Shown: positions 1 through 10,298, numbered from the stretch's first letter. The stretch: DNA of 64,000 bases from Paraburkholderia sp. BL25I1N1 (GCF_003002025.1 NZ_PVZB01000024.1:1-64000), one strand, 5' to 3'. The notes: generated from the letters alone by a model not told the origin. A program made the numbers and translations.

Positions 1-393
1 CCGCGCAGCAGGCCCTGGAGGCCTTTGCCGAAGGGCCATGGGGTGCGAAGTATCCGACCATCGTGCAGTCGTGGCGACGGGCGTGGGAGAACGTCACACC
101 GTTCTTCGTGTTTCCGCCCGACATACGCCGTGTCGTCTACACCACGAATGCCATTGAGAGCCTGAACATGCAACTACGCAAGATCATCAAGACCCGCGGT
201 CACTTCCCCAACGACGAGGCCGCCATCAAGCTACTGTGGCTGGCATTGCGCAACGTGCTGGCGAAGTCTGTACGGGCGGCATTCGACTGGTCCTCCGCCA
301 TGAACCAGTTCGCTATTCTGTTTGGAGAGCGTTTTACCAACGCACGCGGGTAACTCCGCTAACCGCCTCGCACACAAAAATGCGGACAGGTTC
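1..393 (+). mobile_element. Right end of an IS256-family insertion sequence (left part outside the window)
   Basis: The window opens inside a transposase gene of the IS256 (Mutator-like) family and runs out of it at 353. About 15-40 bases past the stop lies GCACACAAAAATGCGGACAG, which looks like the terminal inverted repeat of this family; the other copy is not in the window, so the exact end and any target duplication cannot be fixed. The end at about 393 is an estimate. Confidence 0.7.
3..353 (+). CDS. IS256-family transposase, C-terminal part
   Basis: The frame is open from the first bases of the window to the TAA at 351-353, so only the last 116 residues are visible. The segment YTTNAIESLNMQLRK, about 38 residues after the GTG at 63, is the family signature; its Glu is the last acid of the DDE catalytic triad that cuts and joins transposon ends. 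It is followed by the usual TRGHFPNDEAAIKLLWLA stretch. The visible part is intact, but the N-terminal two thirds lie upstream, so activity cannot be judged. Sure of the family, not of the individual element. Confidence 0.93.
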   Translation, partial: AQQALEAFAEGPWGAKYPTIVQSWRRAWENVTPFFVFPPDIRRVVYTTNAIESLNMQLRKIIKTRGHFPNDEAAIKLLWLALRNVLAKSVRAAFDWSSAMNQFAILFGERFTNARG

Positions 394-418
394 CAAACCT
401 GCGAATTACTTGACGGGT

Positions 419-456
419 GCCCAAAAAGGTTGGACATGCGCCCAACCTTTCTGGGT
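419..456 (-). terminator. Hairpin downstream of the acetolactate synthase-like gene
   Basis: CCCAAAAAGGTTGG (420-433) pairs with CCAACCTTTCTGGG (442-455) with one mismatch around an 8-base loop. It lies 22 bases beyond the stop of the minus-strand gene ending at 478, a terminator-like place, but no good T-run follows on that strand. It could instead be debris from the IS insertion. Confidence 0.45.
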
Positions 457-477
457 GAAATCTCTTAAGCAACTAGC

Positions 478-2202
478 TTATGCTGACTCCCCGCGCATCT
501 TCCTCCCCTGCTCCCTAACCTGCTCCAACGTCGCACCCGGCGTGCTCGCCTCCTGCGGCATGCGAATCTCGATCACCGCCGCACACTTCGCCTCCATTGA
601 ACGCTTGAGCGCAGGCAGAAAGTCCTCAGTCCGCTCCACCGTCTCGCCATGCGCGCCGAACGATCGCGCGAACGCCGCGAAATCCGGATTCGTGAGCCCG
701 GTGCCATGCACCCGCCCAGGATAGTGCCGCTCCTGATGCATACGAATCGTACCGAAGTGACCGTTGTTCACCACGATGAAAAGCACATGCAGGTCGTACT
801 GCATCGCCGTCGCGAGTTCTTGCGCAGCCATCATGAAGCAGCCGTCGCCGGCCAGCGCCACAACCGCGCGTTGCGGATACATCGACTTCGCCGCGATCGC
901 CGCCGGCACGCCGTAGCCCATCGCGCCACTCGTCGGCGCAAGCTGCGAACGGTAATGCCGATACGAGAAGTGCCGATGCAGCCACGTCGCGTAATTGCCC
1001 GCACCGTTGGTGAGAATCGCGTCGTCCGGTAGATGCGCGCGCAACTGCTGAATCACTTCGCCCATCTGGACGTCGCCGGGAATCTGACGCGGTTTGCGCC
1101 AGTCGAGATACGCCTGATGCGCCTCGCTCGCTGCACCCGACCACGCGAGTTGCTCGGACGATGGCTCCAACTCCGCAAGCATTGCCGCCAACTCCGGCAT
1201 GCCAGAGACGATCGGCAGATCGGCCGCATACACGCGGCCCAATTCCTCCGCGCCCTGATGCACGTGCACGAGCGTCTGCTTCGTTTTCGGAATGTCGAGC
1301 AACGTATAGCCGTTCGTCGTCGCTTCGCCCAAACGCGGTCCGATCGCGAGTAGCACGTCGGCGTCGCGAATGCGTTGCGCGAGCGCGGGATTGATGCCGA
1401 GGCCGACGTCGCCGGCATAGTTCGGATGCTCGTTGTCGAGCGTGTCCTGAAACCGGAACGCGAGGCCGACCGGCAATTGCCAGTTCTCGACGAAGCGTCG
1501 AAAGTCCGCGCACGCAGCCGGCGTCCAACCGCTGCCGCCTGCGATCACCATCGGCCGTTGCGCGCCGTCGAGCAATCCGCGCAACTTCTCGATCTGCGCC
1601 GCCGACGGTGACGCCGCCACGCGCTGATAAGCCGGCGCGCCGGCCACGGCATCGCATGCGTCGCTCAACACGTCTTCGGGCAACGACAAGACCACCGGCC
1701 CGGGTCGCCCCGAAGTCGCCGTGTGAAACGCATGGCTCAGATACTCGGGAATGCGCTTCAGATCGTCGATTTGCGCGACCCACTTCGCCATCTGACCGAA
1801 CATGCGCCGATAATCGATTTCCTGAAATGCCTCGCGGTCGAGATGCTCACGCGCGCATTGGCCGATCAGCAGAATCATCGGCGTGGAATCCTGAAACGCG
1901 GTGTGCACGCCGATCGATGCATGCGTGGCGCCCGGCCCGCGCGTGACGAGCGCGACACCAGGGCGCCCCGTCAATTTGCCGACGGCCTCCGCCATATTCG
2001 CCGCGGCCGCTTCGTGACGGCAAACAATGGTCTGGATGCGTTCGGTTTCGTCGTGCAGCGAATCCAGCACGGCGAGAAAACTCTCGCCGGGCACACAGAA
2101 AACACGTTCGACACCGTGCGTGAGTAAAGCATCGACGACGAGACGCGCGCCGGTGGTTTGAGCGGCGGCGGGACCGGAAACGGGAGTATTCGGCTGCGAC
2201 AT
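478..2202 (-). CDS. Acetolactate synthase large subunit-like ThDP-dependent enzyme
   Basis: 574 residues with the three-part layout of thiamine-diphosphate enzymes: an N-terminal pyrimidine-binding domain with the catalytic Glu in CRHEAAAANMAEA (about residue 63), a central domain, and a C-terminal pyrophosphate domain with GDGCFMMAAQELATA and the following NN (about 455-485) that bind Mg-ThDP. The family condenses or decarboxylates 2-oxo acids. It stands alone, with no small regulatory subunit next to it, so it is more likely a catabolic or broad-specificity relative than the main branched-chain biosynthetic IlvB. The substrate cannot be read from the sequence. Transcribed away from sdaA's terminator region; the IS256 end lies just beyond its 3' side. 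Confidence 0.85.
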   Translation of the reverse strand: MSQPNTPVSGPAAAQTTGARLVVDALLTHGVERVFCVPGESFLAVLDSLHDETERIQTIVCRHEAAAANMAEAVGKLTGRPGVALVTRGPGATHASIGVHTAFQDSTPMILLIGQCAREHLDREAFQEIDYRRMFGQMAKWVAQIDDLKRIPEYLSHAFHTATSGRPGPVVLSLPEDVLSDACDAVAGAPAYQRVAASPSAAQIEKLRGLLDGAQRPMVIAGGSGWTPAACADFRRFVENWQLPVGLAFRFQDTLDNEHPNYAGDVGLGINPALAQRIRDADVLLAIGPRLGEATTNGYTLLDIPKTKQTLVHVHQGAEELGRVYAADLPIVSGMPELAAMLAELEPSSEQLAWSGAASEAHQAYLDWRKPRQIPGDVQMGEVIQQLRAHLPDDAILTNGAGNYATWLHRHFSYRHYRSQLAPTSGAMGYGVPAAIAAKSMYPQRAVVALAGDGCFMMAAQELATAMQYDLHVLFIVVNNGHFGTIRMHQERHYPGRVHGTGLTNPDFAAFARSFGAHGETVERTEDFLPALKRSMEAKCAAVIEIRMPQEASTPGATLEQVREQGRKMRGESA

Positions 2203-2443
2203 TGCGATGAAGTCTCCAGGCAGTGCGTAAGTGCGGTATGAGATTGCCGAATCAACCTGAACATCAGCCGATCGGCGCTCCGACAGCTTACGCCGAGCGC
2301 GCCGCCGCTGTCACGGCGCCGTGCTACGGGATCGCTCGCGGCCGCGCGCAGGTAAGAAGCGCACGCGCCTTCTCCCGCTTCGGCGACAGTACGTAGCACA
2401 GGCGTCCGCACGTGATGTACGAACGCGAAGAAGCGACGCGCAA

Positions 2444-2470
2444 ATAAAAACGCGGGCCATAGCCCGCGTC
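2444..2470 (-). terminator. Rho-independent terminator of sdaA
   Basis: ACGCGGGC (2450-2457) pairs with GCCCGCGT (2462-2469) around a 4-base loop; on the minus strand the stem is followed by TTTTTATTT. It lies about 35 bases after the sdaA stop and closes the gcv-sdaA block. The rest of the 300-base gap 2203-2502 shows no gene. Confidence 0.9.
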
Positions 2471-2502
2471 GTCATCCGCATCGAGGCAAGGAAGCGCCGC
2501 CC

Positions 2503-3891
<1,389 letters not shown>

Positions 3892-3921
3892 TTACTGCTC
3901 CCTGCTATGGATAAAGTTGAT

Positions 3922-5052
3922 TTACCGCGCCGGCAGCGGCAAACACACGGCGAGCCACGCGGGCGGCGTCGGTGCGAGCTGTAGCGCGATCGGCGTATAG
4001 CGCCCGTCGAGGCGCGCCGCCAGGTGAAACAGTTCCGTCGCGTTCTTCGGATCCCACTGACCCGAATAGCCGGGCAAGCCGGCCTCGCGACGTTTTGCAT
4101 CGAACGGAACGCTCGAATGCACGAATTCTTCATGCGTCTTGCTGCCGGCCGCATACGGCGCCAGCCAGTTGAGCGCGGCTTGCAACGACGCGCCGTCCGC
4201 GCCCTTCTCCGGCAACCAGTTGCGGTTATGGCGACGCGCGGCGAGCGCGGCTGTCACGAGCGGCTGCAAGTCGTAGGTGACGTAATGCAGCGCGTCGCGT
4301 TCGTTGAAATCGACTGTCGAACCATCCGGCTCGATGTTGTCGCCGATATGCTCGACGAACAGACGCTGGGCCGCGTTGATCATCTTGCGGTTGTCGAGCG
4401 TGAACGCGGCCATGGCAATCAGTTTGATCCGATGGCTCTGCCAGTTGTTCCTGAACGTTCCTTTGAGCGGGCGCGGCTGCGCGTCGATTTGCCCGATGTA
4501 GCCGTTCGCGAGTTTCGTCAGGAACGCCATGGACGCATTGCGCGTTTTCACCGGCAACGCGCTCGCCGTCATGTCGTACGCGAGAATCAGTCCTTCGAAA
4601 CGGGTTTCGTCGATGGGATTGAAGCTCGGTTGATAGGTCGTGACCCAGGCGTACAGCAAGCGGTCGACGAGCTTGAGATAGCGGTCGTCGCTGGTGGCGC
4701 GCCAGGCGAGCGCGGCGTCGCGCAACAGATCGAGATCTTTCTCCGCCTCGACGCTCTGGTCGTAAATGCCCTCGTGCGGCAGCGTGCCTTCGGTATGCAG
4801 TTTCGCCAGCGCATGCGGCTGGTCGTTCAGATGGGCCTGCACGTTGCTCACCAGCGCTTTCACGCCGGGATCGGCGTTCGTGCGTTCGCTGGTTTGCAGC
4901 GCGGGCGCCGCGCAAAAATTCATCGCGGCCTGCGCTTGCCGTAGCGGCAGCAGCACGGCTGCGCCAGCCAACAGCAGCGTGCAGACTTGCCGCCAATTCG
5001 GCGCTCGCGTTGCTTCGGTCCGGCTTTGCATCAATCGCACCTTTCGCGCCAT
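3922..5052 (-). CDS. Secreted alginate lyase family protein (PL5-like)
   Basis: 376 residues. A basic start and hydrophobic stretch (about 22-42, ending AQA) form a signal peptide, so the mature protein is periplasmic or secreted. The body is an all-helical alpha/alpha-toroid type sequence with NNWQSHR at 202-208 and NERDALHYVTYD around 243-254, the places where AlgL-type polysaccharide lyases carry their Asn/His and Tyr/His active-site residues. Such enzymes cut uronate polysaccharides by beta-elimination; the true substrate here is unknown. ATG at 5052 is preceded by GAGGAG at good spacing. It sits 141 bases after gcvP and 30 bases before sdaA on the same strand, an odd partner for glycine/serine metabolism. 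Confidence 0.75.
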   Translation of the reverse strand: MARKVRLMQSRTEATRAPNWRQVCTLLLAGAAVLLPLRQAQAAMNFCAAPALQTSERTNADPGVKALVSNVQAHLNDQPHALAKLHTEGTLPHEGIYDQSVEAEKDLDLLRDAALAWRATSDDRYLKLVDRLLYAWVTTYQPSFNPIDETRFEGLILAYDMTASALPVKTRNASMAFLTKLANGYIGQIDAQPRPLKGTFRNNWQSHRIKLIAMAAFTLDNRKMINAAQRLFVEHIGDNIEPDGSTVDFNERDALHYVTYDLQPLVTAALAARRHNRNWLPEKGADGASLQAALNWLAPYAAGSKTHEEFVHSSVPFDAKRREAGLPGYSGQWDPKNATELFHLAARLDGRYTPIALQLAPTPPAWLAVCLPLPAR

Positions 5053-5134
5053 GCGAAACTCCTCGTTAGGCTGATTCGGTGTGTGATGTTAGCCGTTTGC
5101 GGCCACGAACGACAGAGAACCTCAGAGCGGAACC

Positions 5135-5179
5135 GCGCATCGCCTCGCCGCCTCTTTTTCGAGACGACGGGCGATGCGC
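5135..5179 (-). repeat. Perfect 10-bp inverted repeat between gcvP and the alginate lyase-like gene
   Basis: GCGCATCGCC (5135-5144) and GGCGATGCGC (5170-5179) can form a 10-bp stem, with a smaller GCCTC/GAGAC-like pairing inside the loop. No T-run follows on the minus strand, so it is not a classic terminator; it could mark RNA processing or partial attenuation between gcvP and the downstream genes. Confidence 0.6.
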
Positions 5180-5193
5180 ACTGGCAATCCCGC

Positions 5194-8130
5194 TTACTCG
5201 TAGTCGGCGATCGGCACGCAGGAGCAGAACAGATTGCGGTCGCCGTACACGTTGTCCGCGCGGCCGACCGGCGGCCAGTACTTCTTCGCGATCAGCGTGG
5301 GCAGCGGATACGCCGCGGTTTCGCGCGCATACGCGTGCTTCCAGTCATTCGCGATCACCACCGCTGCCGTGTGCGGCGCATGCTTCAGCGGGTTGTCCTC
5401 GCGATCCGAGCGGCCTTCTTCGACTGCACGGATTTCCTCGCGGATCGCAATCATCGCTTCAATGAAACGGTCGAGTTCTTCCTTCGATTCCGATTCGGTC
5501 GGCTCGACCATCAGCGTGCCCGGCACCGGGAAGCTCATGGTCGGCGCGTGGAAGCCGTAGTCGGCGAGACGCTTGGCGACGTCGTCGACGGTGATGCCGC
5601 TGGTTTCCTTGATCGGACGCAGATCGAGAATGCACTCGTGCGCGACCAGGCCGCCCGGGCCCGAATACAGCACCGGATAGTGCGGCGCGAGTTTCTTCGC
5701 CACGTAGTTCGCGTTGAGGATCGCGGTTTCGGTCGCGGCGGTGAGGTTCTTCGCGCCCATCATTGCGATGTACATCCACGAAATCGGCAGGATCGATGCC
5801 GAGCCGTACGGAGCGCCCGATACCGCGCCGATGCCGTTCGGCGCGCGTTCGTAACCCGACGAAATCTGGTTCGGCAGGAACTGCGCGAGATGCGCGCCGA
5901 CCGCAACCGGACCGACGCCCGGTCCGCCGCCGCCGTGCGGAATGCAGAAGGTCTTGTGCAGATTCAGGTGCGACACGTCGCCGCCGAACTGGCCCGGCGC
6001 GGTCAGTCCGACCATCGCGTTCATGTTCGCGCCGTCCACATAGACCTGGCCGCCGTGCGCGTGCACGATCTCGCAGATTTCACGCACGTTCTGCTCGAAC
6101 ACGCCGTGCGTGGACGGATACGTGATCATGATCGCCGCGAGTTTGTCGGCGTGCTGATCGGCTTTCTTCTTCAGGTCTTCGATATCGACGTTGCCTTGCG
6201 CGTCGCAGGCCACCACGACGACCTGCATGCCGGCCATCTGCGCCGACGCCGGGTTCGTGCCGTGCGCCGAAGCGGGAATCAGGCAGACGTTACGATGCGC
6301 TTCGCCGCGCGACGCGTGATACGCGTGGATGATCAGCAGGCCAGCGTATTCGCCTTGCGAGCCGGCGTTCGGTTGCAGCGACACGGCAGCGTAGCCGGTG
6401 GCCGCGACCAGCATCTCTTCGAGCTGATCGATCATTTCGCGGTAGCCGACGGTTTGCTCAGCCGGTGCGAACGGATGAATCTGGCCGAATTCGGGCCATG
6501 TAACCGGCAGCATTTCCGAGGTCGCGTTCAGCTTCATCGTGCATGAGCCGAGCGGGATCATCGAGCGGTCGAGCGCGAGGTCCTTGTCCGACAGGCTGCG
6601 CAAATAGCGCAGCATTTCCGTTTCCGAATGATGACGGTTGAACACGTGGTGCGTGAGGTACGCGCTCGTGCGCTCAAGCGCGGCCGGCACCGATGCGGTA
6701 TTCGACGCAGCCATCGCCGCGTCGAGCGTGTCGACCTGCGGGACGTCTTTCGCGCCGGCGGCTTGCGCGAATACTTCGAGCAGATCCGCCAGATCGCGGC
6801 GCGTAGTGGTTTCGTCGATCGACAGGCCGACTTGCGTATCGCTCACGCGGCGCAGGTTGATGCGTTTCGCTTGCGCGGCCTCGTGCAGCGCTTGCGTGCG
6901 TGCGCCGGATTCGAAGGTGAGCGTGTCGAAGAACGTTTCGTTGGCGAGCGAGTAGCCGAGTTGCTTCGCGCCTTCCGCCAGCAACACGGCGATGCGGTTC
7001 ACGCGCAATGCGATCGTCTTCAAACCGTGCGGGCCGTGATAAACGGCGTACATGCTGGCCATGATCGCGAGCAGCGCTTGCGCGGTGCAGACGTTCGAAG
7101 TGGCCTTCTCGCGGCGGATATGTTGTTCGCGCGTTTGCAGCGCGAGACGCAGCGCGGGGTTGCCTTGCGCGTCGACGGTCACGCCGACGAGGCGGCCCGG
7201 CATCTGGCGCTTGAATTCGTCGCGCACGGCGAGGTAAGCCGCATGCGGGCCGCCGAAGCCGACCGGCACGCCGAAGCGCTGCGTGTTGCCGACGGCCACG
7301 TCCGCGCCCCATTCGCCCGGCGGCGTGAGGACAGTCAGCGCGAGCAGATCGGCGGCGACCACCACGTGGCCGCCCGCTGCGTGGATCGCTTCGGTGAGCG
7401 CGCGGTAGTCGCGCACGTCGCCGTTCACGCCCGGATATTGCAGCAGCACGCCGAACGCATTTGCATCCGCGGCTTCCGCGGCCGGGCCCACTTTCACTTC
7501 GATGCCGACCGGCGTGGCGCGCGTCTTTACCACTTCGATGGTTTGCGGCAGCACGTCGTCGGCCACGTAGAACACGTTCGACTTCGGCTTGCCGATGCGT
7601 TGCAGCAGCGTCATCGCTTCAGCGGCAGCCGTGGCTTCGTCGAGCAGTGACGCGTTCGAGATCGCCAGGCCCGTCAGGTCGACGATCATCTGCTGGAAGT
7701 TCAGCAGCGCCTCTAGACGGCCTTGCGAAATTTCCGGCTGATACGGCGTGTACGCGGTGTACCACGCCGGATTTTCCAGCACGTTACGCAGGATCACCGT
7801 CGGCGTGTGCGCGTTGTAATAGCCTTGCCCGATGTATGAGCGGAACACCTGGTTCTTGTCCGCGAGTTCGCGCAGCGCGGCGAGCGCTTCGGCTTCGCTC
7901 TTCGGTTGCGCGAAGGGGCCGAGCGGCAGCGTTTCGGTGCGGCGGATCGTCTTCGGAATGACGGCGTCGATCAGCGCGGCGCGCGATGCGAAGCCGAGGG
8001 CTTCGAGCATCGCGTGCTGGTCGGCCGAGTCCGGGCCGATATGCCGTTCGGCGAAGGCGTCATGCACTTCGAGCGCGGCGAGCGAGAGAGGAGTGCGGTT
8101 CATCAGACGATCCGGGTGTTCGAGCTTCAT
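5194..8130 (-). CDS. gcvP: Glycine dehydrogenase (decarboxylating), P-protein of the glycine cleavage system
   Basis: 978 residues, the full length of the single-chain P-protein. It decarboxylates glycine with pyridoxal phosphate and passes the aminomethyl group to the lipoyl arm of GcvH. The C-terminal half carries the PLP-lysine in LHKTFCIPHGGGGPG; the N-terminal half is the diverged duplicate typical of the one-chain form. I start it at 8130 (MKLEHPDR), which has AGGAA seven bases upstream; a start at 8163 would add 11 residues without a good ribosome site. Third gene of the gcvT-gcvH-gcvP operon, under the glycine riboswitch. Confidence 0.98.
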   Translation of the reverse strand: MKLEHPDRLMNRTPLSLAALEVHDAFAERHIGPDSADQHAMLEALGFASRAALIDAVIPKTIRRTETLPLGPFAQPKSEAEALAALRELADKNQVFRSYIGQGYYNAHTPTVILRNVLENPAWYTAYTPYQPEISQGRLEALLNFQQMIVDLTGLAISNASLLDEATAAAEAMTLLQRIGKPKSNVFYVADDVLPQTIEVVKTRATPVGIEVKVGPAAEAADANAFGVLLQYPGVNGDVRDYRALTEAIHAAGGHVVVAADLLALTVLTPPGEWGADVAVGNTQRFGVPVGFGGPHAAYLAVRDEFKRQMPGRLVGVTVDAQGNPALRLALQTREQHIRREKATSNVCTAQALLAIMASMYAVYHGPHGLKTIALRVNRIAVLLAEGAKQLGYSLANETFFDTLTFESGARTQALHEAAQAKRINLRRVSDTQVGLSIDETTTRRDLADLLEVFAQAAGAKDVPQVDTLDAAMAASNTASVPAALERTSAYLTHHVFNRHHSETEMLRYLRSLSDKDLALDRSMIPLGSCTMKLNATSEMLPVTWPEFGQIHPFAPAEQTVGYREMIDQLEEMLVAATGYAAVSLQPNAGSQGEYAGLLIIHAYHASRGEAHRNVCLIPASAHGTNPASAQMAGMQVVVVACDAQGNVDIEDLKKKADQHADKLAAIMITYPSTHGVFEQNVREICEIVHAHGGQVYVDGANMNAMVGLTAPGQFGGDVSHLNLHKTFCIPHGGGGPGVGPVAVGAHLAQFLPNQISSGYERAPNGIGAVSGAPYGSASILPISWMYIAMMGAKNLTAATETAILNANYVAKKLAPHYPVLYSGPGGLVAHECILDLRPIKETSGITVDDVAKRLADYGFHAPTMSFPVPGTLMVEPTESESKEELDRFIEAMIAIREEIRAVEEGRSDREDNPLKHAPHTAAVVIANDWKHAYARETAAYPLPTLIAKKYWPPVGRADNVYGDRNLFCSCVPIADYE

Positions 8131-8207
8131 GGGTGTTCCTGGCGGTGCGGCGTCCTTCGGCATTCAAAAGGACGCGCCGCACCTGTCGGGTTAAACGTAA
8201 AGGTGAA

Positions 8208-8588
8208 TCAGGCGCCGATTGACTTGCTGTACGCGTCGGCGTCGATCAGACGGTCTTGCGTCGCGTCCGCAGCCGGCTTGATCTTGAAGAGCCAGCTTTC
8301 GTACGGCGTGGAGTTGACCGAATCAGGCGTGTTGGCCACGGCGGTGTTCGCTTCGATGATCTCGCCGGAAACCGGCGCGTAGATATCGGAAGCGGCTTTC
8401 ACCGATTCGATGACAGCGACGGTGTCGCCGGCGGTGACCGTCTTGCCCAGTTCCTGGACTTCGAAGAAGACGATGTCGCCGAGCGCTTCCTGCGCGTGGT
8501 CGGTGATGCCGACCGTCAGCGTGCCGTCCGCCTCGGTGCGGACCCACTCGTGCGATTCGGTGTATTTCAGATCGGCCGGGATGCTCAT
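8208..8588 (-). CDS. gcvH: Glycine cleavage system H protein
   Basis: 126 residues, the normal size. The lipoyl-bearing lysine lies in VIESVKAASDIYAP near residue 64, in the typical hairpin of the biotin/lipoyl fold. The protein is the mobile shuttle that carries the aminomethyl group from GcvP to GcvT and is then reoxidised. ATG at 8588 is preceded by AGGAGC. It lies between gcvT and gcvP with short gaps of about 60-80 bases, consistent with one transcript. Confidence 0.98.
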   Translation of the reverse strand: MSIPADLKYTESHEWVRTEADGTLTVGITDHAQEALGDIVFFEVQELGKTVTAGDTVAVIESVKAASDIYAPVSGEIIEANTAVANTPDSVNSTPYESWLFKIKPAADATQDRLIDADAYSKSIGA

Positions 8589-8651
8589 CGGATGCTCCTA
8601 TGCGGTGTGATTCGGTTGTAACGTGGGAAGTAGACGCACGCGCAGGTTTGC

Positions 8652-9770
8652 TTAAACCGCGAGCACTTTGCCATTGCGCACGAACGGCAGTTTTACCACG
8701 CTTGCAGGTACGTTCTTGTCACGAATCTGAACGTGAACGGTGTCGCCCGGCTGCACGCCTTTCGGCACGCGCGCAAAGGCGATGGATTCCTGCATGGTCG
8801 GGGAAAACGTACCGCTGGTGATTTCGCCTTCGCCCTGCGGCGTGACGACTTTTTGATGAGCACGCAGCACGCCTGCCGCCTTGCCGTTTTCCTTCAGCAG
8901 AATCAAGCCGACGAACGCAGCCTGCGAACCGTCCGCTTCCAGCTTGCCCTTGCCGACGAAGTCGCGCGGCGAGGTGAGGTCGACGGTCCAGGCGAGGCCG
9001 GCGTCGAGTGGCGAGACGTTGTCGTCCATGTCCTGGCCGTACAGGTTCATGCCGGCTTCGAGCCGCAGCGTGTCGCGCGCGCCGAGACCGGCCGGGCGCA
9101 CGCCTTGGGCTTGCAGCGCATTCCACAACGCTTCGACGTGATCTGCGGGGACAATGATTTCGAAGCCGTCTTCGCCGGTGTAGCCGGTGCGGGCCACGGT
9201 CAACTCGCCGAACGGCGTGTCTTCGATGCGGGCGGCGTTGAAGGGCTTGAGCGCTTCGGTGGCGGCGCGTGCGGCCGGCACGGTTTGCCATACTTTTTCG
9301 CGCGCATTCGGGCCTTGCACGGCGACGATCGCGTAATCGCGGCGCGGCGTGATGGTCAGGCCGAAGCTGCCTTCGGCGTTGAGCTGGCCGAACCAGGCGA
9401 TGTCTTTATCGGCGGTGCCGGCATTGACGACCACGCGGAAATGATCTTCGCCGAAGTAATAGACGATCAGATCGTCGATCACGCCGCCGTTCGGGTTCAG
9501 CAGGCAGGAGTACAGCGCGCGGCCCGGCGTTTGCAGCTTGGCGACGTTGTTCGCCAGCGCATACTCGAAGAATGCGCGCACGCGCTCGCCGGTGAAATCG
9601 ACGACACACATGTGCGAGACGTCGAACATGCCGGCGTCGGTGCGCACGGCGCGGTGTTCGTCGATCTGCGAGCCGTAGTTGACAGGCATGTCCCAGCCGC
9701 CGAAATCGACCATGCGGGCATTGAGCGCACGGTGGGTGGCGTTGAGCGGGGTGTGTTTGAGTTCGGTCAT
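8652..9770 (-). CDS. gcvT: Aminomethyltransferase, T-protein of the glycine cleavage system
   Basis: 372 residues from the ATG at 9770 (MTELKHTPL), the length and N-terminus usual for bacterial GcvT; an upstream ATG at 9806 would place the start inside the riboswitch terminator and is rejected. The enzyme transfers the methylene group from aminomethyl-GcvH to tetrahydrofolate and frees ammonia. Family landmarks include VDFGGWDMPVNYGSQ near the start, FDVSHM, and GYTGEDGFEI in the folate-binding middle region. First gene of the operon, controlled by the upstream tandem glycine riboswitch. Confidence 0.97.
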   Translation of the reverse strand: MTELKHTPLNATHRALNARMVDFGGWDMPVNYGSQIDEHRAVRTDAGMFDVSHMCVVDFTGERVRAFFEYALANNVAKLQTPGRALYSCLLNPNGGVIDDLIVYYFGEDHFRVVVNAGTADKDIAWFGQLNAEGSFGLTITPRRDYAIVAVQGPNAREKVWQTVPAARAATEALKPFNAARIEDTPFGELTVARTGYTGEDGFEIIVPADHVEALWNALQAQGVRPAGLGARDTLRLEAGMNLYGQDMDDNVSPLDAGLAWTVDLTSPRDFVGKGKLEADGSQAAFVGLILLKENGKAAGVLRAHQKVVTPQGEGEITSGTFSPTMQESIAFARVPKGVQPGDTVHVQIRDKNVPASVVKLPFVRNGKVLAV

Positions 9771-9793
9771 GGGGCCTCGGGCGTCTCGCGAAA

Positions 9794-9830
9794 CAAAAAA
9801 GGCCATGCGGCGCTACGCCTCGCGGCCTTT
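9794..9830 (-). terminator. Expression-platform terminator between glycine riboswitch and gcvT
   Basis: On the minus strand GGCC(GCGA)GGCG pairs with CGCC(GCAT)GGCC around a 3-base loop and is followed by six T. It lies between aptamer 2 and the gcvT start. An 8-base copy GGCCATGC just after aptamer 2 (9850-9857) is a perfect complement of GCATGGCC in the 3' arm (9801-9808), giving an alternative pairing; this is the likely on/off switch. Confidence 0.75.
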
Positions 9831-9858
9831 TAGCTGCGAGCGATGCGTTGCATGGCCC

Positions 9859-10134
9859 CTCTGTCCTCGATACCTGAGAGATTGCGTTGCCGTGGTCACG
9901 TTGACGTGTCACGGTGAAACGCGCGCCCCTTCGGTGGGCAGCTTGCCAGATTCGCTCGCACTTACGACGCGCGATGCGCACGGCTACTGCCGCTCTCCAG
10001 AGTGCGAAAAACCGGTGCTCGATGTTGCCTGAGAGCGGGTTCTCCGACGCGGTCGGTCCTTTTGCCTGAGAGTTTGCGGGTGTGCCCCTTCGGCGGCGCG
10101 GCCTGCGGTTTTCTGCGGCCAGCACGCTCTCCCG
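9859..10134 (-). ncRNA. Tandem glycine riboswitch (two gcvT-type aptamers)
   Basis: On the minus strand aptamer 1 spans about 10134-10020 and aptamer 2 about 10004-9859. Each starts with a GGAGAGCG-type element, contains the conserved CGAAGGGGC bulge, and ends with CTCTCAGGCA (aptamer 1) or CTCTCAGGTA followed by GGACAGAG (aptamer 2). This is the glycine-sensing leader known from gcv operons, where glycine binding favours expression. Odd point: the linker between the aptamers carries a further CTCTCAGGCA copy (about 10027-10036). Confidence 0.95.
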
Positions 10135-10146
10135 ACGCGTGCGGCG

Positions 10147-10175
10147 AATGTACGCGAGGGCCGGGGGCTTGTCAA
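10147..10175 (-). promoter_or_regulatory. Sigma-70 promoter of the gcv operon
   Basis: TTGACA (10170-10175 read on the minus strand), a 17-base spacer, and TACATT (10147-10152). The start point would fall a few bases before the first riboswitch aptamer. Confidence 0.85.
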
Positions 10176-10225
10176 ATAAAGGCCCGAGAACCGCGCGGCG
10201 GTTGACGGAGCGTCTGCGCACTTGT

Positions 10226-10257
10226 CAAAAAAAGCGCGGGACGTGATGCCCGCGCTC
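10226..10257 (-). terminator. Rho-independent terminator after the small lipoprotein gene
   Basis: AGCGCGGG (10233-10240) and CCCGCGCT (10249-10256) form an 8-bp stem; on the minus strand it is followed by seven T. It ends the lipoprotein transcript about 45 bases after its stop codon and insulates the gcv promoter. Confidence 0.92.
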
Positions 10258-10298
10258 GTGCTGCTTCGGCGTTGAAGCCGGATTTGATTCTGGCGCGA

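Noticed and set aside
8131..8163. Upstream start that would lengthen GcvP by 11 residues
   Set aside because: AGGAA at correct distance and the usual N-terminus MKLEHPDR support 8130.
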